Program-made: the position numbers and the translations under genes | Assembly: GCF_011397635.1 (NCBI RefSeq) | Contig: NC_064770.1 | Coordinates: 19,313,707 to 19,377,706, forward strand | DNA: 64,000 nucleotides | Direction of reading: 5' to 3' | DNA from: Epinephelus fuscoguttatus | Taxonomy: Eukaryota; Chordata; Actinopteri; Perciformes; Serranidae | Part shown: piece by piece, positions 12,652-25,667 of the stretch | Position numbering within the stretch: the stretch's first letter is position 1 | Layout of the letters: each line of letters begins with the position of its first letter | Notes under the pieces: model-generated | Told to the model about the DNA's origin: nothing | What the model saw: only the letters and a program-made list of their open reading frames with translations | Databases searched by the model: none

Positions 12652-13233
12652 TTAAAGGAACCGTGTGCAAGATTTAGTGGGATTTAGGGACATAAAGCAG
12701 CCAGGATTGCAGATTGCAACCAGCAGGAACTTCTCCCTGTAAGGATTCCTTTAGTGTTCATTGTTCAGGAGTTTTTTACTGGGAGCCAGATATCCCACAG
12801 AGGTCTCTTTCTTTCCAAATAAATGGACCAGGTGTTTAAAACCAGTAAATACACTGAATAAATTAGTATCACCCTAAAAAAATCAGTGCTGTTCCGACAC
12901 TGCTCATCATGGACAGGCTGCTAAATACTGTGGCTGATGCAAAAATACTAAAACTATGTAAAATCGTGAAAATGCAAACACATAAGAATGAAAATAGCCC
13001 TATCTAGAGCTGGTTTAGTTTGTCCGTTCCAGGCTATTGTAGAGACGTGGCGGTGCAACATGGAGATCTCCATAGAAGGACCTGCTTCCTATGTAGATAT
13101 AAATGGCTCATTCTAACGTTACGAAAACACAACAATTCTTATTTTCATGTGATTATACACTAAATAAAATATATATATTATATTATATTCCATTTAGTAT
13201 ATCCCCCTAAATCCTACACGCTGGACCTTTAAA
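12652..13233. mobile_element. Short TIR element (MITE-like)
   Basis: The left end (ttaaaggaaccgtgtgcaag) matches the reverse complement of the right end (gctggacctttaaa, about 13219-13232, preceded by aatcctacac) at most positions. The interior is non-coding, including a block reading gcagattgcaaccagcag. A related fragment in opposite orientation lies at about 25290-25412, with gttgcaatctgcaacc and aatcctacacactg, so this is a multi-copy family in this genome. Confidence 0.65.
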
Positions 13234-13444
13234 TCAAGTGTTCTTACCACAACCTGCGTCACTAACAAGATGAATAATAAATCAATGAATTTATGGGAGT
13301 TAAATGAATAATGATGGTCTATACTTTACATATAAGACAAAATTCTGGATTTTGGTCCAATGTTTTTGTGAACCACATTTCTTAAATGGGAACAATAGTT
13401 TAAATTCTGTTCTATTGTGTTGTCAGCTCATAGACTGTATATAT

Positions 13445-14143
13445 CAGGGGTGTCAAACATACAGCATGTGGGCCAGAACCAGTCCAACAAAGGGTCCAAT
13501 GCGGCCCACTAGATGACTTTGCACACCTAATAATGATGCACTTGTGAAGGCTAAGGGGTGCCAGGTTCCAGGAGCAATTTAAACAGTAAGTAGATTACTT
13601 GAGTAAAATGCTGCCTCAGAGGCTTTTCACTCTGACCAGAATAAAGTTCTCCGAAATAACAAGATATAATTACTGTGGTTATATTTAAGGGTACTGAACA
13701 TTGTGCAAAATATTGTCAACCAGCAGCTTCAGTACAAAAGAATCTGTATCGGATTTCTGTGTTAAAACAACATGGGTGGAACCCTGTTGCTAAGACACTG
13801 ACAAAACTTCAGATTGTAAATGGCTTGTAAGGGAGAGGATGGCTTAAGCTGCTTCTTTCATAGATTCCACTTTAGAGGGAGTGGAAAATTATGAAAAAAT
13901 GTAATGAAAGTAAGAAGTAGACTGACTGAAACTGAAATATTGTTGAATTTGCACATATTTTTCTTAGGATCATTTGTTTTGTAAATGGATGAACATTTTC
14001 AAAAGTTTTATTTACACTAAAAAAGCAAACATTTGAAGGGGTTGTTATTCATAAGTTATTATGCAGTGGTTTTACTGGTCTGGCCCACTTGAGATCAGAG
14101 TGAGCTGTATGTGGCCCATGAACTAAAATGAGTTTAATCCTGG
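13445..14143. mobile_element. Decayed DNA element with caggggtgtcaaac end
   Basis: The left end reads caggggtgtcaaacatacag and the right end reads atgagtttaatcctgg, its imperfect reverse complement. Both ends carry a tggcccact or cggcccact motif inside. No transposase frame remains. The terminal pattern resembles a common fish non-autonomous DNA transposon, but I cannot name the superfamily from sequence alone. Confidence 0.55.
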
Positions 14144-14489
14144 TAAATACCTATAATAGGCCACAGTAGTTGTAACATAAAAACAGACAAAAATAATTTA
14201 AAAAAATAATAAGGGAGACAAAAAATGCAGTGGTTTAAAACAATAAAAAATAAATGAATGGCACATTTCACAGCTAATATTGGCCCCAATAGAGACAATA
14301 ACAGAGACACAATAGATGAGAAAGAACATTATGGTATTCTGCTGTTCCCTGTCCATGTGTGGTAGTTTCTGGCAATCATATGCCACCTTGTGGTCACTGT
14401 AGTGAAACTATGCTGCTACAAATCTACAGCCAAAGAAAATAAATTGTGCTGCAGAGTCTGGTACATCTATTTCTATAGCAGCCCTGCCC

Positions 14490-14714
14490 AGTTCTGACGT
14501 AAGCCTGAATTACGTCAGCACGCACGTCCATGTCAGGATTTACGTCGGTTCCGGGAGACGCGTTGGCAATTTCCTAAACACAGCTCAGTCACTTCAGTAT
14601 CATCCGAGGCCAGGGTAGGGGAGGTGTGTGTATGTGTGTGTGTTGGATGTGACACCGGCTGGAAGGAGACCCCCTGATACAGAAGATATCTGGACACCGA
14701 TTTGACATGAGCAG
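14490..14714 (+). promoter_or_regulatory. ndel1: CpG-rich ndel1 promoter and probable non-coding exon 1
   Basis: CpG density rises sharply here and stays high to about 15060. Two cAMP-response-type sites face each other, TGACGTAA (14495-14502) and TTACGTCA (14510-14517), with a third TTACGTCG near 14539. A possible 5' UTR exon ends at 14714 before GTACCG. The first coding exon then opens at 17380 after an AG acceptor, 11 nt before the ATG, so an upstream non-coding exon is required. The exact start site cannot be read from sequence. Confidence 0.55.
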
Positions 14715-17379
14715 GTACCGAATTTAACCGTGTTAATATCCGGTTTTAATGTGTGTGTGTCGAGGTGTCGTGTTCAGCTCAGCGGCGGCTTCTGTGTCAT
14801 TCCCGAGATGACAGCTCGAGCTCGGCGTCAATGTCCGGAGGTTTTAGCTCTGATTTTTGCTTCATGTGCGGTTCATTTTTAATCTGTGGTGTTGTCTGTT
14901 TTATTTTAACAGCTTAAAACGCACTGTTTGGCTTTAACGTTAACCTAAGCGTCTGTGCTGTGTGAGATACCCACACACTGACGACACGTTTACTTACGTT
15001 AGCTAACCGAAATGACAAAATGCCGCCGTTCAGATAACGTTACATTTGGCCTGATAAATGTCAGTCTGTCATTTTCAGGACTGCTTTTTACCTCTAAAAA
15101 TGTGTTGCCTGTAAGTGACAGTTAATTGTAATGCATGTCAGTTGTCACTTTTATATTTAAACCTCCTTTTGTTAGCTTTTAATGACGCTTTTATAAACAG
15201 TATGGCTATTTGAAACCTCTAACATTTGCCTAGCAAATTTGGATGACCTCCTGCAGCTAAAGCATAGCACAAGGAGCCATAATATAGGCCCAGGTCAGGG
15301 GAGCCCTACTGTACCACCACACCCTGAAAAGCTGTAGGTCAGATTATCATCCACATTAGAGCAAACTAGTAAGACTACAGAGAGGTTTTTGACTCACCCC
15401 TCTCACAGGCCCCATTACAAAAATCTGACTTCATCAGTGTCAGCATGTTAACTCTTAGTAAGCACCCAGTCATCTGCAACAAAAGAGGATGTAGAGACAA
15501 GAATGTGGGAGAGGAAACTCTCTCTTCGCTACCTTCCTCTGTCTGTAGTTTCTAGATGGCTCCACAGTAAGAGTGCCACCACCGCCACCATCATCTTTGC
15601 TGGCTATGAGCCCTGCACTCTGTCCTGGTATTGTTACAGCAGACAAATAGATCCAGAGGTCAAGCTGACGCCGCTCCAAAGGATGCTGAAATGAGAGATA
15701 ACGGGAACTGTCATGTGTTCTGGCAGGGTTTCAGCTCTCGACCTGTTGCGTGATGTAACTCAACCTTGTCGTCTCATTTGGAGTGTGTCCCAGTCTGTCC
15801 TTAATATGTTATCGCTCCTGTCATCGGTCAGTGAGCTAATACATCGTCTAGTCTTTTGAGGGGGTGATTATCCCAATAAGGCCTTTGATGTGAATCACCA
15901 TGGAAACAGTTTCCTGTTGCTCGTGCCTTTTGAAGACCAGCAGCAGGGACAAATAGAAAGCACTGGATCCCACTCTGACCATTCAGCATCACAACAAATA
16001 GAAGATCTGCCATGTTTGCTACATTACCTGGCTCCTCTGGTCTGTGTCTATAATCAGGGGGAAATATTTTGGGTTATCCCCCCCCCCCCCCCCAGGGATA
16101 TTTAAAGGCTCACCTTGTTCATATGATACGACTAGCATGTTATGTCAGTAACAGCTTGGCAACACTTTCCCTCTCTCCACCCTCGGGGTATTTTGGTCTC
16201 CAGTTTCCTTCGTGATTTCCTAAGTAGCGTACCGACACGTGAGGCGCCGTGGGGAATTCACTGTCTATGACGCCATCTTAGAGGAATGTTTAAAGGAAAC
16301 AGCGGGCGGTTTTGCCTCTGAGTCTCCATCCCTCCAAATCTAGACCATCTTAGAAAGGAAAAAACACACCCTCTTCTTTGCCTAAGCCCAAAACAGGCTA
16401 GTCTGGCCAAAATAATACCTGCCTTAAACTGTTGAGTGTAGTTTACCTGACCTTTAGTCCAGCTAAGCAGTTTCCTGTGCGGCATTCCCTGGTTGTCAGA
16501 CCTATATCCAGGAAATCCTTGTAATATCTGCTGGGATTATGAATACTCCTGGTGCTACAGCTATGGGACTGTCAGGGGGGCAGCAGCTGTGTTTCCCCCC
16601 ACGCTGAACACACGCAGCGGCTCTTTCCAGATGTGTTAAATAGTTTCTCGAAACCTGCCACATAGATCACAGAGCGAGGCAGAGTTTACTACCTCACCAG
16701 AAAAGAGGAACAACTTTTTACTGAAATGTTATTTCCGCAAACAGGACGGAAGATGAAAACTTCTAACACTAAGTCAAAACTTCCGAACTAGGCTACAGCA
16801 CACAGCTTTGATCTGTTCTGCATTAGCCACGCTTAATTAACATGGATTTCTTGTAGTAATGCTGACATCACATGAGTCAAGCTGCGAGGTTATACATTTA
16901 ATGAGGAGAAGGCACACTTCTGTTAGACACTGGACACATGTCACTGAGGCTGTTCAGTCACCGACAAGCTTGCCAAAAAATGAGGCAATAGTCTGTGATT
17001 AATGAGTAATTAATAATGACACGATCTCAGAGCGGCAGGGTAACAAGGCCAGGCCAATCTTGCGCTGTTCAGCATTTTTTAAGTAAAGAGAGATCTGTTC
17101 TGTTATCTTCTCCAGTCAGGAATGAGAGACATTTTTTTAATCTTGATGTGCCCGTTTGCTTAGCTCTGAGATAAGATGAGAATGCACGGTGCATGATTCT
17201 GCATGCCAGAGGATGCAAATAGCACAAGTCTTGTACTGTGTTTGAGCCACCTGCTAGTTTATTTTCCAATGCTTGTTCTATTTTTAACCTCACGAGCACT
17301 GGCGTTGCATCATTTTCAAATGTGGTTTAAGCACCTGGCTAACTGTTGGGAGGCTAATAAATGTCTCTTTAATCCTCAG
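14715..17379 (+). other. First intron of ndel1
   Basis: This lies between the probable non-coding exon and the first coding exon. The 5' part is CpG-rich and likely part of the promoter island. A run of Cs lies at about 16079-16094. No exon-like frame with matching splice phase is seen. Confidence 0.5.
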
Positions 17380-17390
17380 GGTGCCCTGAC

Positions 17391-20300
17391 ATGGACACAG
17401 AGATGATTCCCAAATTTTCGTCAAAGGATGAGGAAGTTGACTACTGGAAGTCCCAAGCCCTCAAATACAAGAAAAGGTAGGCAGTGTGATTTACCTCTCA
17501 TATGAGAAGTGTCTGAATGTCTATATATATGTGCATAACCTCTTCATCCATATTTAGCATCTTGTTAAGAACAGTTATGACATACTGTTCAGCTATAGGA
17601 TAGATGTTTTGCTGTGCATGGAGAGTGTTACCGGTTGTCTGCTAAGTTTATTCTTGCAAATTGAGTTATGTAACAACGTGTCACGTTTTATTTTGTGATC
17701 TGTCTTGCAAAAACGTTGAACCAAATAGCAGATGGCAGCAATCTCCCATAAGAAATAAGCACACTCGGAAAACATAAACACTCCACACAGAGGGAAGCCT
17801 AATTTGTTTATTAAGGAGCTGTAGTCACTCACTCTTACATAATAGTAATAGGCTGACTGTGTAGTTTTCTCTGTAGTTATGAAAGACATGATTACACAAT
17901 GCTTTTTTCATCATCTATGACCATTTTCTTTTTAATTTGTGGTATTTCTCTATAAAGTTGCAGCATAGAAACCCATGTCTAGCCATATAAGGCAAATGAC
18001 CAGACAAGCGTTTTGAAATTAGTGCCCACAGCTGCGGCTTACACAGGAGGAAATGACTCCATCTTTGACTTCTTAGACAGGAATCACAGTCTGTGTCTGT
18101 GCTCTGGCAGTGGTGTTTGTGAGTGTTGTTAAAATCTTTGTTGAACTTCGTCTGTCTGTCTTTTCTATTTGTGGAGAAGGGCCCCTGTTATGCTCTCAAA
18201 GGAAGTGTAGACCTGCACACAGAGGGTTAAAGTCCTGGTGGTTTTCTAAGAAATTCCTGCTGTGGGTACATAGGGGAAAAACTTCAACCCATGGAAAAAA
18301 TAACTCCAAGTATATAGTGGCTTGTCTCACACATGTTTTGGAGCGTGCTTTTTCTCAGGAATACTCTTACGGTAAACCGCTTACAGTGGCAGCATGTAGT
18401 GTGGATAATAGCCCCTTTCCACTAGAATTGGCGCAGATATGGAGGTTTTTTTAAATATGAGAAAATACGCTAAAATAGGCAAAGTGCTTTAGAGTCAAAC
18501 CAAATGCATTTGAAACACTAAGGAGAATAAAACACCAGGATAAAAGATACAATACAAGAAGGGCAAAAATTAAAAATCAAGTTGATAATCAATAAATTAA
18601 AAACCAGTAAGATGCCAATAAAATAAACAGCAAGGTCAGATAAAATCAGGACATGCTCTTTGATGAAAGTATGTTTTTAGGAGAAACTTGGATGACCCAG
18701 ACAGCCTCTGGGGCCTGATTACAAAAGCTCTGTCCCCTTTAGTCTTCAGCCCAGACCCTGCCCTTTGCCCGATGATGTCATACTATGCAATTGACATTGC
18801 TGATAGACCAGAGCTGCCAGAGCTGCTCTGCAGTATACAAGTATGTCACGTTCAGCGTTACGAATGTGCCGGAAAAACAGGTTAGTAAGCAGTAGATATT
18901 AGCATGGAGGCCAATGATAATGTTACAGTGGTTACTTCTTTTTTATATCTCTTACTTATTCAGTTTGTCTTCGGTACCAACTAATTTGGAGCGATGTTTG
19001 AGCACTGCTTAGACAAAGATGAACAGAATTTGTGGCAGCACATTGTTGCATCATACCACAAAAGGGGCGAAAGTTAGTGTGTCCACCAGGGCATCGTACT
19101 TCCACCACTGCCGTTTGGAGACATTCAGAGCTACAGCTGATAAATAATCCGTTACTACTGCAGAGTCATTTGTACCGGGAATGAATGCTGATTGAAACCT
19201 TTCCAACTAAAAACAAAAGCCAGATAGTTTGTTTGTTTTTGTCCAGTGGGAAAGGGACCTATTGAAAAGTTGTCTCCTTTTAAACTTCATTTTTTTCTGC
19301 TTGGACATAAAACATTTCATGAATATCACTTTAAAAATGTGAAATGGTCTTGCGTTGCCTGAGAGCTGCACATAAGTGAAATAAAAACATTAAAGCTACA
19401 TTTAAAACATTAAAACAAGATGAGAACAAGGTAAAACCACACATAATGATAAAATAAAACAGTGTCAAATAACTCTAAGCATGTATACCAATATAAAGTT
19501 TGTCTTAAATATTAATAAATACGTGACAGCAGCAGTTTAAAGTGCATACTTTAATGTACATACAGAGTGCTGTTGGTCGTTTTAAACTATATAAAGTGTG
19601 AGAGCCTGACTGTCACACAATATAGTTACAGGGCCCAGCGTGCTGATGAAGCAGCCACTGAGGTATTGGTATGTGTGGAACAGCCCCGCCACAACAACTG
19701 ATTCATGGATTCCAGCGCTCTGCAGAGCCACTGTGAGGCCATTATCCCAGCACAAGTCAGCTGATCTCAGAGCAGTGTTAACCACGGTGTCATTCTGTGT
19801 GTGCACACTCTTGACAGCAATAAATTAAGGCCCTTAATAAACTCAGAGATTGCCATCAAATTTATTTTTCCCTCCTGTTCCATGTTAAATTGATTGCATG
19901 TCAGACCTACATTATGAGTTACTATGTGTGTTTTAAGGTTCTCTGCACGGGGTCATCCCTGACCAGCGTGTACACACATCCTGTTTCTTAGCACATGTCC
20001 CCATCCTGTTTTTCTGTGCCCTCTCATTTTCTCCTCACCTCTGACCTTTAACCTCTCCCACAGCTGAGGACTCATGACAGCAGACCTGTTTTTCTGAGCT
20101 ACTTCTCAACCACCTACTGTCACAGTTCAGCTGTCTCCTTAGAGATGTATATTTAGAATGCTTAACTCGACAATGCTGAGCCTTGCACCGTTTCCTGTTT
20201 GGCAGTGGCAGGACTGAAGGTTAAAAATCCACAAATATCTGACTGGGCTTTTTATGCAGGGTTATTCCTGGCTGTTGGAGATAAAGCTAGAACATGCCTG

Positions 20301-23164
20301 AGCCTGGCTCATCTTACAGGACAAAAGCCAGTCATTTTTCCAGAGCTCATGTGCGTGGTCATTCAGCCAGTCAGCTATACAGAGCTGAATGGTGGATGAT
20401 GAACAGGGTTGCTGGTAATTGACAGTGATTGTTAATGTGTTTCCCCTCTGCGTCTGTGTGTGTGTCATCCAGTTGCTACGATGCCCAGGAAGAGCTGCAG
20501 GAGTTCCAGGAAGGCAGCCGGGAGCTAGAAGCTGAGCTGGAGGCACAGCTCGGCCAGGCCGAACACCGCCTCAGAGACCTCCAAGTTGAAAACGAGAGAC
20601 TGAAGAACGAGGTGTCAAACCTCAAGGTAACTGGGCCTGGTGAATTGCCGTGTTGCTTACTTTGGGATTTGGCTTGCTTGTGCGGTCTATGGGTCAGGAC
20701 ATCAATAAAGTCATTTGTGGTTACTTAAGAGGTTATCTGATCTCTGTTGGATCCTGAGGACAAGGTCCAGTGTCTTATTTTTATGTTAGGTGTTATTAAG
20801 GCATGCTGTTGGGTAATCCTCCAGCACTCTTTAATTGGATTGGAAGAAAATAGAAAACTGCCGGGACAGATTTAGTTCTTATTCACTGCAGGCGTGAACG
20901 GGAGTCAGATTCATTCAGTGTGCTTTCGTGTGCGTAACTGAACAAATTACTGCGCACACCGTTAACCATGATATTAATTACCACTGTACACAGAGCAGAA
21001 AAGTATTGTGATTTCATACGGCCCAACATGTGATTGCAGCTAAAAACAAACTGTGCATGAACAAGAGAGGTCATGAATCATGCTCTCCTGTCTTGGTGCA
21101 TCTGGGACCACGTTACAGGCGTGCTAACTGTACTGTGAAGCACCACAGCACCTCCCTGGAGGGAAAAAGAGGCTCTTTGAAAGCAAAATAATGTGTAAAA
21201 GATGATCTTGACTGTCTTATGATTCACTGGGTTGTAACAACAATAGGGGTACTGTTGTCAAATTAAATGGGATGTTTCTTTTTCCTGGAACTAGGCCTGG
21301 GTATTTAGGGTATTGACCGGAATAACAAAGTACAAATACCATCAGAAGTTCTCCAGTGAAACGACACCTGCAGTCGACCCCCTAAAATAAAACGACTACT
21401 TGTATGGGTTTTGTTTGCAGCCAGCTACCACAAGCATTGTTCAGTTTAATGTGACGTGATTTGCCCACAACCACAGCAGCTACAAGCCGTAGAGTCTGTG
21501 GTATGGTGAAGCTGAGTGTGTATTTGACAGTGTTGGCAGTTCAGTGTGCAGATATACAACCAAAACATTTGAAAGTATGGCTATACTACATGCCCGTGGT
21601 GTCTGGTGGCATTTTACATGACTGAATGCTTCCATTCACATGATGGCTATTGAATAAAGCAGAACAAAGACAAGTATCAAATGAAGTACTCTGCTGGTAT
21701 CTGTGTCACTTAAGGACACTGGTTTTGGTACTGGTATCGTCTTTTTTTTACCCAGCCCTACCTGAAACAACAGATCTGGTTTATGTCCTTGTTTCTCCAC
21801 ACACTCACTCACAAGCTCTTTTCTCTTCTTCACTCTGTCAGGAGAAGCTGGAGCATCAGTATGCCCAGAGTTATAAACAGATTTCCATGCTAGAGGATGA
21901 CCTGGGCCAGACACGCAGCATAAAGGAGCAGCTCCACAAATATGTCCGAGAGCTTGAGCAGGCCAACGACGACCTGGAGAGAGCCAAGAGGTAAATATGA
22001 ATTATTTTGGAGGGAGCTGAGGTGATGCTAAATTCTAACGGGGTTGTTTTAACAATCGTGCTCTTCAACCTCTACGTATATGCAGGGCGACAATAGTGTC
22101 TCTGGAGGACTTTGAGGGCCGTTTGAACCAGGCCATTGAGAGAAACGCCTTCCTGGAAAGTGAGCTGGATGAGAAGGAATCTCTTCTTGTGTCTGTGCAG
22201 CGGCTGAAAGACGAAGCCCGAGGTAAAGACAGGAATCCATTCTGCCTTTTTGCAGGCAATATGTCATCTGTGTAACAGTCAGAGGAGGAGTTTTTCACGA
22301 CTGTTTGTCTTCTGCAGATCTGAGACAGGAGCTGGCGGTACGGGAGCGGACCACAGACAGGATGTCAGCCCCCAGCTCCCCCACCTTAGACATCGACAAG
22401 ATGGATTCAGCAGTACAGGCCTCTTTATCCCTCCCAGCCACGCCTGTGGGAAAGAACATAGAGCACGCCTTCATCAACCCAAAAGGTCAGGATGAATTCC
22501 TCTCACTCTTTATTACACATGCCAAATGGGAGATTCACTGATATGTATTCTAACATCGACTCCTGTCCTTGTGCAGCATTGACCAACGGCTGTGGCAACT
22601 CGTCCCTCACTCCTTCTGCTAGAATCTCAGCTCTTAATATTGTTGGCGATCTCCTGAGGAAAGTTGGGGTAAATATTAAGCCCTATCTATTTAACACATA
22701 CTTACATTAATGGAGGTGGAGTGCATCCTCCTGAGCCACAGGAGAAAATTAAAAATGTTTATGATCAGGCTAAATACAGATTGTATTTCCTGCTTTCTGA
22801 CCAGGCTTTGGAGTCTAAAATCGCTGCATGCAGGAACTTTGCCAAAGACCAGGCAGCAAGGAAAAACTACTGCACAGACAACGGCAAACTCATCAACAGC
22901 AACGCCACAAAGTTCTCTCACTCTCTACATACCACTTACTTCGACAAAACGTGAGTCTGTCAGCAAGTTTTACTCTTCTTCCTGTGCGTAGTGTATACAG
23001 TATATGCATATTTGTTTCCACCCTGTACGTGCGTCAGTGTTTGCTAATGTAAATGTCCATGTGGCAACTGCAGGACTGTAAATGGACTAGACCCGAGCTC
23101 CTTGACCTCCATTGCAACATCTAGAGCCGTGTCTCCACCAGGCATGCTGCCTCTGAGCGTGTGA
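17391..23164 (+). CDS. ndel1: Nuclear distribution protein nudE-like 1 (NUDEL)
   Basis: Eight coding exons (17391-17476, 20473-20626, 21842-21990, 22086-22222, 22318-22485, 22577-22668, 22805-22950, 23074-23164) join in phase to 1023 nt, 340 aa. All have GT-AG borders. NDEL1 is a coiled-coil scaffold that binds LIS1 and cytoplasmic dynein at centrosomes and microtubules, in neuronal migration, mitosis and organelle transport. The long N-terminal coiled coil (about 17-190) includes the highly conserved [14 protein letters not shown] and [15 protein letters not shown]. The C-terminal half keeps proline-directed sites (SSPTLD, LPATP, LTPSAR) typical of CDK targets, the [15 protein letters not shown] helix, and Cys271, which aligns with human Cys273. 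The ending PGMLPLSV distinguishes NDEL1 from NDE1. The length matches the roughly 345-aa human protein. Confidence 0.95.
18411..19260. mobile_element. TIR element in ndel1 intron
   Basis: The left end (gcccctttccactagaattg) and the reverse complement of the right end (aggtccctttcccactggac) share a short terminal inverted repeat. The interior is A-rich and includes a block around gctctgtcccctttagtcttc that looks like a second nested repeat. Short open frames inside are not conserved genes. Confidence 0.55.
21292..21760. mobile_element. Short TIR element in ndel1 intron
   Basis: It begins taggcctgggtatttagg and ends with a reverse-complement counterpart (tacccagccctacc). The interior is non-coding. 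It lies about 80 bp upstream of coding exon 3 (21842). Confidence 0.5.
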
Positions 23165-24745
23165 GGGTTCCTCACACCACATAAACCTCTACTGAAATCA
23201 CCCAACACAATGTGGGAACGGAGAGGACACTTGAAAGACCATTACATTGTGTGCCAGGTGTGTGTGTGTGTGTATGTGTGTGTGTGTGTGAGAGAAAGAG
23301 TTTGAAAGGAAGAGTGATGTGCGTGTGTTCGGGATTGTGCATTTTTTGAACGTGATGTGTGGAAGAGAGGCTCGACTATACAGTGAACTCGCCTCCAGTT
23401 TTGCAGCTCTAAATGCATCTGTGAGTAGGTGCACATATGTCCCTACCACATATTTGCATGTGCCTGAAGCTGTATCATGCTTGTATGAATGTCAAATGCG
23501 TTGCTCTCTAGATGTCAACTCTGAAGTGGCACTGTTATATTCTTAGTTCCACTGAAATCTACTATCTCCGACAAAAGGTCTTCGGCAGACCATAGCTTCC
23601 TCTTAACCTTCGTTTCCTTCTGTATTTTCACTTTAATTGCACAGTTAAGCTAATTTCCATTTAGAATGTATGATATTTAAAAAGGGATGTGTTCATTATT
23701 ATTAATTTATCTCACAGTACGCTTTAAAATGCAATATTTCTGCTATTTTCTTGCATGTGTGCGTATGTAATGTGGGGTTGGAGAGGTGTAGTTGGACCCC
23801 ATGTTCATGACTGAAGTGAATGTTGATCGTTCAAAGCCATGTAGCCATAGCGCAGTCATTCCTCTTTGTCACTGGCTACTTGCTGTTATTAATTTGGAAA
23901 CAGTCTCCATGTTACAGCTTGGAAATATCAGCTGGTTCTGTCGCTGGGTTAAACCTGCACTTAAACAAACTGCTCCTCACAGGTTTTGCTGCAGTCGATA
24001 TTCCTCTGTGACATTTCGGGGAAACAGTTTTGCCTTTTTTTTGTGTGTAATTGTTTAATGTATAGGTTTTTGTTTTTTTTTAAATCACGTGACAGGCTCA
24101 TTTACCTCATTCTGATGTAATGGCAGTTATCTGCAGTAGATTCATAATATAAGTAGGTGAATTCGGCTTTATAAAACGCACACAAAAGGATACTCTAAAG
24201 TGAAATGAAACTGAGATAAGGATCCTTTTTGAGACTGTCTGTTAACTTTGGCTGGTGTATGAACTCATGGTCCATCGGGGCCTTTGTGTCATGCAGCATA
24301 TTTTGCTGCCTTTGTGTTATGTTGTGTGTGTCTTGGATTTTTAGCTGGCTGGATATTGGCACTGTATTCATTTTACATGCCTGTGTCTAAATCCATTTTG
24401 CCCACATATCTTCCCCTTTCACAGATTTTTTTTTTGCCACCATTTTGAAGCATTATTTCAAGCCTTTAGTATTAATTTTTATTTGATAATACTATATGAG
24501 ATGTCATTTTGGGCACTCTATGAGCCTGTCACTACAGTGTGTTCTACAGTCAGTGTGTGTATATAGCTTGTAAGGATGGTAATTTTGCATACCACATTTG
24601 TACATACTGACATTCGACATTAAGGTCTTATTTATTTCAGATTCTGTATGGCATGTTGAGCTAATGAATGGTTTAAGCCATTGTATTATGATATAAAATT
24701 GTTTGTCAAAATTGTTTAAGTAAATAAAGATTGAAATGATAAATA
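23165..24745 (+). other. ndel1 3' UTR with poly(A) signal
   Basis: This is AT-rich non-coding sequence after the TGA. A TG microsatellite lies at about 23257-23290. A canonical AATAAA occurs at 24723-24728 in an AT-rich context (taaataaagattgaaatg). It is the last plausible signal before sequence character changes, giving a 3' UTR of about 1.6 kb. Confidence 0.65.
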
Positions 24746-25667
24746 TATATGTTGTGTAGTTTGGGTCATGTACTAGCACAAGGTTGATTTAATGGACATT
24801 TTCCAAAGCTCGTAGTCACATCTTGTGGCCTTCATCAGTGGATGGAGTTTGTTTTGTTGTCATTTCTATTGTACAGTGTTAAAACTTTTTCTTTTTTTGG
24901 GGGGGGGGGGGTTAAAATGAAAATAGACGCATTATGATTTAATGGTTGTAGAATAATGACACCATCAGAATTTAGACTGGTTCCCTACAAGCCACAATTT
25001 CACCACGCAGTTCTGTATGTCACTGGGTAAGATCTCCCAGGAAAATTAAGTCTTGATTGCGAGCACAAAGGAAGTGCGTCAACCATTACGCAACCGAAAC
25101 AGGAAGAGGATAGCACTTTTGTTCCCCCAGCAGCTATCAGTAGTAGTTATGAAAGAGTATCAACATAAGTTCTTTGCAGATACTATCCCAGTAGTGGAAA
25201 TGCTTGACGGTGAAACAACAGACTTAACTGGAAAATGCAGTAGTTGCTAGGCTGTGAGGAAAAAGGAAAGCAATCCAGCTATCTTTGCAACAGCAACACC
25301 AACAATAATCCCATTTAAAAATGCTGAGGGCTCACATGAGAGAAGTTTCAGTTGGTTGCAATCTGCAACCTCACCACAAGATGCCAATAAATCCTACACA
25401 CTGAACTGTACACACTTTAAACTGTGTTCAAGGTCAATAATGACACTTCAAGCTCAAAGATGATGTAAGCTCTCTACTATTAAATAAACATTAAAACAAG
25501 AAATTAATGAGGAGTGAAATATGAGGTAAAAGTAAAAGAAGTTCAAGTAATGACGATCCAGGAGATGTTAAATGGTCCCAGTTGAGCTCTCAATTAATCC
25601 AACACTGCTCAGTTTCTGACTTTTATCCAGCTGATGCACTCAAATACAGTCCATAGGGTCCACACAT
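24746..25667. other. Convergent spacer between ndel1 and acsf2 copy 1
   Basis: The two genes face each other tail to tail across about 0.9 kb. The stretch holds a G-run (about 24899-24911) and an inverted fragment (25290-25412) related to the TIR element at 12652-13233. No coding frame is recognised. The 3' UTR of acsf2 copy 1 must start here, but I see no clear poly(A) signal for it. Confidence 0.5.
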
